NCBI GenBank assembly: GCA_000752215.1
Contig: CCFG01000017.1
Span: 248,001 to 312,000, forward strand
Reading direction: 5' to 3'
From: a bacterium MS4
GTDB taxonomy: Bacteria > Bacillota > Clostridia > Oscillospirales > Acutalibacteraceae
Length of the DNA stretch: 64,000 nucleotides
In this document: positions 59,748-64,000 of the stretch, in pieces
Numbering within the stretch: position 1 is the first letter of the stretch
Layout of the letters: each line of letters opens with the position of its first letter
The notes under the pieces: generated by a model
Databases searched by the model: none
What the model was told of the DNA's origin: nothing
What the model saw: the letters and a program-made list of their open reading frames with translations, nothing else
Made by a program: the position numbers and the translations under genes

Positions 59748-60662
59748 TTACCTTCCTTTCATTTTCGGGTCCAGAACATCGCGAATAGCGTCGCCCAGAA
59801 CATTAATGGCAACGACAGTCAGGAAAATTGCCATTCCGGGCGGAATCCAAAGCCACGGCCGTTTCTGAAAATCGATCAGATTGTTTGCAATGGTGATCAT
59901 ATTCCCCCACGTTGCGGTTGGCGCGACCACCCCAAGCCCAAGAAAGCTGAGCGTTGATTCGTTTAAAATCCCCGCTGCGGTCTGCAGTGTGGCCACGACG
60001 ATCAGCAGAGGATAGGTGTTGGGCAGAAGATGATGAAAAATTTTTCGTCTGCTGCTAAGGCCCAGTACATCGGCGGCTTTAATATACATCTGTTCCCGCA
60101 GGGAAAGAATCTGCCCTCGAATCAGCCGGGCAAGCCGCGGCCACCCGACGAAACTGATCATCATCATGACAATATAGATCCGGTAATCCGTGGGAACCTT
60201 GAACTCCGACAGCAATGCGGCAATAATGATAAGCAAGGGAAGGCTCGGAATGGACAGCAGAATATCTGCAATCCGCATGATCATGCTGTCAACAATTCCG
60301 CCGTAGTAGCCGGCAATGGCGCCGAGCAGCGCCCCAAGCACCAGGGAAAGCACCATGGAGGCAAGGCCGACGGTTAAGGAAATCTGCCCGGCAGTCATCA
60401 GACGCGTCAGTACGTCGCGGCCGTAATCGTCGGTACCAAGCCAGTGAAAAAGGCTGGGCGGATATTTCATCAGCGTAACGTCCATCGCGTCCGCTCCATA
60501 AGGAGAAAGCAGCGGACCGACAAAACTGAACAGGAACATCAGGATTAAAAAGCAGGCGCTGAAAACGGCGGTTTTGTTTTTTAACAGTCTGCGGAAGGAT
60601 TCCGTCCAAATGGATTTTGATTTTTTTCGCTCCGCCGCCGGTTTTTGTTTTATCGTACTCAT
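59748..60662 (-). CDS. Oligopeptide ABC transporter permease (OppC-like)
   Basis: A 304-residue permease. The N-terminal part (SFRRLLKNKTAVFSACFLI) precedes the first membrane span. LIRGQILSLREQMYIKAADVL is the EAA-type loop that contacts the ATPases. The ATG at 60662 follows GAGG with 6-nt spacing; an earlier ATG at 60674 overlaps the OppB stop but has a weak site. It works with OppB as the channel. Confidence 0.9.
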   Translation of the reverse strand: MSTIKQKPAAERKKSKSIWTESFRRLLKNKTAVFSACFLILMFLFSFVGPLLSPYGADAMDVTLMKYPPSLFHWLGTDDYGRDVLTRLMTAGQISLTVGLASMVLSLVLGALLGAIAGYYGGIVDSMIMRIADILLSIPSLPLLIIIAALLSEFKVPTDYRIYIVMMMISFVGWPRLARLIRGQILSLREQMYIKAADVLGLSSRRKIFHHLLPNTYPLLIVVATLQTAAGILNESTLSFLGLGVVAPTATWGNMITIANNLIDFQKRPWLWIPPGMAIFLTVVAINVLGDAIRDVLDPKMKGR

Positions 60663-60670
60663 TACAGACC

Positions 60671-61636
60671 TCATTCTTTCTTGGCAATCCGAATTCTGGG
60701 ATCGGCAGCGGCATACATGACATCGGCAAGGAAATTACCGAAGATCGTCAGGAACGATAAAAACATGGTCAACGTCATCAGCACGGGGTAATCCCTTGCA
60801 TTCAGCGCGTCCAGCTGTATTTTTCCGATTCCCGGCCAGCCAAAAATCTGTTCGGTAATAATCGCGCCCGAAAACAGGCCGGGCAATTCAAAGGCCAGCA
60901 AGGTGATCGCGGGTAGCAGCGCGTTGCGCAGCGCATGCCTGAAAATGACCGTGCGCTCTTTCAGGCCTTTAGCCCGGGCTGTCCGGATGAAGTCCATACG
61001 GAGCACATCGAGCATCCCTGTGCGGAAATACCGCGTCAGCGAACCGACGCTCAGTATGGTCAGAATTGCAACCGGCATAATCATATGGCGGAGTACTTCC
61101 AGTAAATAGGCAAACCCTACAGAATTGCTTCCGGTGTCAAGCATTCCGCCGATGGGAAGAATATGTAGATCCACTCCAAAGAATTTGATCATCATTAATC
61201 CAATAAAGAAGGACGGTACGGAAAGCGATGCAAACACGCCCAGTGTCACCAGTTTATCGAAAAAGGAATACTGTTTCGTCGCAGAATAAACACCGATTAC
61301 CAGTGCCAGCGCCCATGTAAAGAAGAGCGCGACAAAAGAAATGATAAACGAATTCCATATGTACCGGTTAATCAGAGTCGTAACCGGCAGCATGTGCTGC
61401 AGCGAAAAACCAAAATCGCCGTGGAACGCGTTTTTCAGCCAGATGAAATAACGCTCAATGACCGGTTTGTTCAGCCCGTAAAGCGCACGCAGCTCGTTCA
61501 GCCTCTCGGGTGTCAGCTTGCGGTTGGATGAAAAATAGTCTCCCGGCATCATAGCAAACAGGAAGAAGATAAGCAGAGAAATTCCCAAAAGGATGGGGAT
61601 CATTTGCAGAAATCGTTTCAATACATATTTTTTCAC
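60671..61636 (-). CDS. Oligopeptide ABC transporter permease (OppB-like)
   Basis: A 321-residue permease with the OppB-like N-terminus KKYVLKRFLQMIPILLGISL and the segment MMPGDYFSSNRKLTPERLNE before ALYGLNKPVIERY. RTARAKGLKERTVIFRHALR is the EAA loop. The start is GTG at 61636, 7 nt behind AGAGG; an upstream in-frame ATG at 61705 lacks a site. It follows the binding-protein gene after a hairpin. Confidence 0.9.
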   Translation of the reverse strand: MKKYVLKRFLQMIPILLGISLLIFFLFAMMPGDYFSSNRKLTPERLNELRALYGLNKPVIERYFIWLKNAFHGDFGFSLQHMLPVTTLINRYIWNSFIISFVALFFTWALALVIGVYSATKQYSFFDKLVTLGVFASLSVPSFFIGLMMIKFFGVDLHILPIGGMLDTGSNSVGFAYLLEVLRHMIMPVAILTILSVGSLTRYFRTGMLDVLRMDFIRTARAKGLKERTVIFRHALRNALLPAITLLAFELPGLFSGAIITEQIFGWPGIGKIQLDALNARDYPVLMTLTMFLSFLTIFGNFLADVMYAAADPRIRIAKKE

Positions 61637-61690
61637 AGGAACACCTCTTTTGTTCTCGGCCGGCATGCCGGAATCCCGAATGAAACGCAT

Positions 61691-61721
61691 AGAAATATCC
61701 GGCATTAAGCCGGATATTTCT
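61691..61721 (-). terminator. Intercistronic hairpin between OppA and OppB genes
   Basis: AGAAATATCCGGC (61691-61703) pairs perfectly with GCCGGATATTTCT (61709-61721). No T-run follows, so it probably stabilises the OppA message rather than ending it. Confidence 0.65.
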
Positions 61722-61736
61722 GACGGGTTTATGGAT

Positions 61737-63464
61737 TTATTGTTTTATAGATAATTTGGAAAGTGCGATGGCGGAATCATAGTTGCCGGTGGCATAATTT
61801 TCAGCGCCTTCAATTCGCGCGTTCCATGCGGCAATGCTTTTGCGGTAATCAATCAGAATCACCGGCGGGTCGTTGCTGAGTTCCTGATAAAGCTTTTTGT
61901 AGGTTTCTTTCCGCTTGGCTTCGTCCACCGTACTGATGCCCTCTTTGATCAACGCATCCACTTTGGGGTTCGAATAGCCGGATACATTTAGGTCCGGTTT
62001 GTCAGAAGCAAATTCAGCTACGGAGTCATTAGGGTCAATCAATCCGTTAGTGCGAACGCTGAGCAGGTCGTAGTCGCCTTTTGTCAGTCTGCTAAACATG
62101 GTGTTCGCATCCAGAACTTCCGGAACAAATTCAATGCCGATGTCCTTGTAGTTCTCTTTTGCAATCGGAATGATCTGGTCATCCGGCTTTGTGGTTAAGT
62201 AAGAAAGCTTCAAACGCTGGCCGTCTTTTGTACGAATTCCATCGGAACCAACTTTCCAGCCTTCGGTATCCAGCAACTGCTTTGCCTTATCCGGGTCGAA
62301 GTTGTACTTGGTTACGCCGTCTTCCGTGTAGGACCAAAGGGTCGGTGCAGTGAACACGTTGGCCACTTCGCCGTAGCCCTTGTATTTTACGTCGATGATC
62401 TTCTGGCGGTCAAGTCCATAAGTCAGTGCCTGACGAACGGTGGTATCTTTTAAGTAAGACTTTTTATTGTTCACATAAATGTATCCATAATCTGGTACCG
62501 TGCGGATTTTTATATTTGCAAAACCGAGGGCCTGAAGCTGATCCAGCGTATCCTGATCGGTGGTAAAACTGTCCAAATCGGTTTCACCGGCCTGGAAGGT
62601 CTGCAACGCGGTGGTTTTTGCAGTAATCTTGAAAATCAAATGCTCGATTTTCGGCTTTCCACCGTAATAGTTTTCATTTGCGGTATAGCGGATTTCCTGG
62701 CCGTTTACGTATTGGTCGAATTTGTAGGGTCCGGCACCCATCGGTTTGGAATACAGTGCCTTCAGGTAATCAAGCTGCCCCTTTTTGTAATCTTTTCCGT
62801 AATATTCCTTAGACAAAATGTAGCCGCCTAAAAGAGTCAGATTAAGCGGATTTGCTTTTTCAGTTGTAATCTGAATGGTGCCTGCGTCAATCACTTTAAT
62901 GCCGGAAATAGAGGTTGCATTTCCTTTTTTGTAGTCATCTGCGCCCTTGATTTCCGCAGTTGAAATATCAATTACACTGCTGGTATATTGTGGGTCATCC
63001 AACAGGGTCAGCGTAAATGCAACGTCGTCCGCAGTAACCGGAGAGCCGTCGCTGAATTTTACGTTTTTACGAAGATGGTAGGTGTAGGTAAGATTATCCG
63101 GTGAGACTTCCCACTTTTCCGCTAAGTCCGGAACCGGATTTCCTTTTTCATCGATGGCGACAAGGCGTGCAAAAATTGGCTGAATCGCATTTTCATCCCA
63201 GCCGTTGTCATAGAAGTAGGGGACAAAAACGCCGCCGGGCTCTGAAATATTTGCGACAAAGGTATCGGTACGGTTGTTTGCGGTTTCCGGGCTTTTGCCA
63301 GGATCGGTCGCCTTTATATATTGATCCTTTGTATCGGCAACTTTCGTGGCTTGTTCCGCTTTGCTGGAAGCAGTTCCAGGCTTGGCACCGCCGGAAGCGC
63401 ATGCGGAAAGAATTAACACTGCAACGAGCAGTAAAGAAATGAAACTGAATTGTTTTTTTCTCAT
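61737..63464 (-). CDS. Oligopeptide-binding lipoprotein (OppA/DppA-like)
   Basis: A 575-residue extracellular solute-binding protein of family 5. The N-terminus RKKQFSFISLLLVAVLILSA runs into the lipobox LSAC, so it is lipid-anchored. Family landmarks are LAEKWEVSPDNLTYTYHLRK, VKFSDGSPVTADDVAFTL, SKPMGAGPYKFDQYVNG and VRQALTYGLDRQKI. It captures peptides (possibly other ligands) for the downstream permeases. The ATG at 63464 is 8 nt behind ACGAGG. It is preceded by a leader of about 340 nt with a candidate attenuator. Confidence 0.93.
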   Translation of the reverse strand: MRKKQFSFISLLLVAVLILSACASGGAKPGTASSKAEQATKVADTKDQYIKATDPGKSPETANNRTDTFVANISEPGGVFVPYFYDNGWDENAIQPIFARLVAIDEKGNPVPDLAEKWEVSPDNLTYTYHLRKNVKFSDGSPVTADDVAFTLTLLDDPQYTSSVIDISTAEIKGADDYKKGNATSISGIKVIDAGTIQITTEKANPLNLTLLGGYILSKEYYGKDYKKGQLDYLKALYSKPMGAGPYKFDQYVNGQEIRYTANENYYGGKPKIEHLIFKITAKTTALQTFQAGETDLDSFTTDQDTLDQLQALGFANIKIRTVPDYGYIYVNNKKSYLKDTTVRQALTYGLDRQKIIDVKYKGYGEVANVFTAPTLWSYTEDGVTKYNFDPDKAKQLLDTEGWKVGSDGIRTKDGQRLKLSYLTTKPDDQIIPIAKENYKDIGIEFVPEVLDANTMFSRLTKGDYDLLSVRTNGLIDPNDSVAEFASDKPDLNVSGYSNPKVDALIKEGISTVDEAKRKETYKKLYQELSNDPPVILIDYRKSIAAWNARIEGAENYATGNYDSAIALSKLSIKQ

Positions 63465-63560
63465 GATACACACCTCGTAAATTTATTAGGAACAATGACG
63501 TGACGTGGGCTATTACAGCCGTCCCATGCTTCACGACCGATTCGAATTAAATACAAAAGA

Positions 63561-63596
63561 AAATAAAAAAGCAGTCCAACCCAAAAGTTTGACTGC
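63561..63596 (-). terminator. Leader terminator upstream of the OppA gene (candidate attenuator)
   Basis: On the minus strand GCAGTC (63596-63591) pairs with GACTGC (63576-63571) and is followed by a T-rich tract (63570-63561). It lies about 100 nt before the OppA start codon and inside its own leader, so it must be conditional or leaky for the operon to be expressed. Confidence 0.8.
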
Positions 63597-63614
63597 AAGG
63601 AGCAATTATGAAAT

Positions 63615-63636
63615 ATGCGTTCATTTCTTAACGCAT
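63615..63636 (-). promoter_or_regulatory. Leader hairpin between peptide ORF and terminator
   Basis: ATGCGTT (63615-63621) and AACGCAT (63630-63636) form a perfect 7-bp stem. It separates the peptide ORF from the terminator and may act as a pause or spacer hairpin. Confidence 0.55.
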
Positions 63637-63646
63637 GGTCATAGGC

Positions 63647-63751
63647 TCAGTAAATCGAACTTTGGCAAGTCAGAACAGTATTCTTTTTAAAAATACAGCA
63701 TGGCATTCGATTAAAAGTATACCTACAACATATTTTTAATTGCTTCGTCAT
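63647..63751 (-). CDS. Candidate 34-residue Cys-rich leader peptide
   Basis: The ATG at 63751 follows GAGAGGGGAGCACATA, a strong and well-spaced ribosome site. The frame encodes MTKQLKICCRYTFNRMPCC, then IFKKNTVLTCQSSIY, then TGA. Five of 34 codons are Cys (two CC pairs and one more). Its last codons (positions 63665-63658, CCAAAGTT on the message) can pair with AAACTTTTGG inside the downstream terminator. This layout matches a leader peptide that senses cysteine supply. There is no signal sequence or family match, and the ORF could still be fortuitous. Confidence 0.5.
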   Translation of the reverse strand: MTKQLKICCRYTFNRMPCCIFKKNTVLTCQSSIY

Positions 63752-63810
63752 TATGTGCTCCCCTCTCAATACATTCTATCCAGATATGTATTCTATATTT
63801 TGTTATTTGA

Positions 63811-63839
63811 ATCATAACATATATGTTTTATAATGTCAA
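63811..63839 (-). promoter_or_regulatory. Promoter of the peptide-transporter operon
   Basis: On the minus strand TTGACA (63839-63834), a 17-bp spacer and TATGAT (63816-63811) form a near-consensus promoter. It predicts a start near 63804 and a leader of about 340 nt. Confidence 0.75.
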
Positions 63840-63870
63840 CCTAATGAAAATGAAAAGTGACATGGCGCTT

Positions 63871-63896
63871 AGGCCTTGTTTATAAAATCAAGGCCT
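63871..63896. terminator. Hairpin upstream of the peptide-transporter promoter
   Basis: AGGCCTTG (63871-63878) pairs perfectly with CAAGGCCT (63889-63896). No T-run follows on either strand; it may mark the end of the gene beyond the window edge. Confidence 0.45.
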
Positions 63897-63901
63897 GATA
63901 G

Positions 63902-64000
63902 CTAGCAAGTCATTATCTCCGGCGAATGAACAGACCCAGAGAAATGGACAGGAAAAGAAACCTCTGCACAGAATGTCCGTTCTATGAGTCGATCCAATAG
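63902..64000 (-). CDS. Possible C-terminal end of an unidentified protein
   Basis: A minus-strand frame is open from the window edge to a TAG at 63904-63902 (LLDRLIERTFCAEVSFPVHF and twelve more residues), followed by a hairpin. There is no family match. A short plus-strand frame also exists here, so coding is uncertain. Confidence 0.25.
   Translation of the reverse strand, partial: LLDRLIERTFCAEVSFPVHFSGSVHSPEIMTC

Noticed and set aside
63480-63760. T-box or S-box riboswitch in the peptide-transporter leader
   Set aside because: No T-box sequence (AGGGTGGAACCGCG type) or SAM-riboswitch core is present; the leader-ORF model fits the sequence better.
1-64000. CRISPR arrays, insertion sequences, tRNA or rRNA genes
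   Set aside because: I found no regularly spaced repeats, intact transposase genes, or tRNA/rRNA-like sequences when reading both strands.

Overview
The window looks like a chromosome segment of an anaerobic, spore-forming Clostridia-type Firmicute. It has a cotJ spore-coat operon, pyruvate:ferredoxin oxidoreductase, an oxygen-labile 4-hydroxybutyryl-CoA dehydratase, several PTS systems, strong AGGAGG ribosome sites, frequent TTG/GTG starts and many intrinsic terminators. Base composition is mixed: most genes are moderately GC-rich, while the cellobiose PTS operon (14.4-18.2 kb) and 50.6-57.6 kb are visibly more AT-rich. I saw no tRNA, rRNA, CRISPR array or intact insertion sequence. Several genes are broken, so the segment has been reshuffled.

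Layout. 0-3.5 kb: the end of a GT39/YkcB-type glycosyltransferase, then an orphan GH25 lysozyme-holin pair. 3.7-5.8 kb: a Pro-tRNA editing-domain protein divergent from a four-gene TetR operon. 5.8-8.6 kb: a macro-domain protein with the AmmeMemoRadiSam genes. 8.7-12.8 kb: a MarR-controlled heterodimeric ABC exporter. 13-14.4 kb: cotJABC with a truncated cotJC, followed by gene debris. 14.4-20.3 kb: a cellobiose-type PTS operon with its own HPr-like protein and a frameshifted phospho-beta-glucosidase, divergent from a LicR/BglG-type activator. 20.4-32.2 kb: enzyme I, HPr, a HAD phosphatase, a four-subunit FAD/FeS amine dehydrogenase of the opine-oxidase type, a mannose-family PTS, a TetR regulator and an aberrant NagB-like protein. 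32.4-33.2 kb: the remains of a sigma/anti-sigma pair. 33.3-37.3 kb: a C39-like protease and arsRDA-C without an adjacent arsenite pump. 37.5-40.3 kb: a PMCA-type Ca2+ ATPase. 40.5-50.6 kb: abfD, PFOR, a GntR and a TetR regulator, an opine-dehydrogenase-family enzyme and a YkvI-type transporter. 50.9-57.5 kb: a serine hydrolase, a membrane-anchored MutS-like ATPase, four flavodoxin-fold proteins, a TetR regulator with a large palindromic operator, and a DUF998 pseudogene. 57.8-63.5 kb: an oligopeptide ABC importer.

How genes work together. The PTS parts could form a complete chain: enzyme I to HPr to two sugar-specific EII complexes. The mannose-family EII and the multisubunit dehydrogenase lie on one strand with EI/HPr and a phosphatase, which suggests uptake and oxidation of an amine- or amino-acid-linked sugar; this is inference. 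PFOR and abfD appear co-transcribed, and the adjacent GntR gene shares a TTGTATRCWA-like operator with the PFOR promoter. The most unusual regulatory candidate is the leader of about 340 nt upstream of the peptide-transporter operon. It encodes a 34-residue peptide with five cysteines behind a good ribosome site, followed by an intrinsic terminator, and the end of the peptide ORF can pair with the terminator. This has the form of a ribosome-mediated attenuator.
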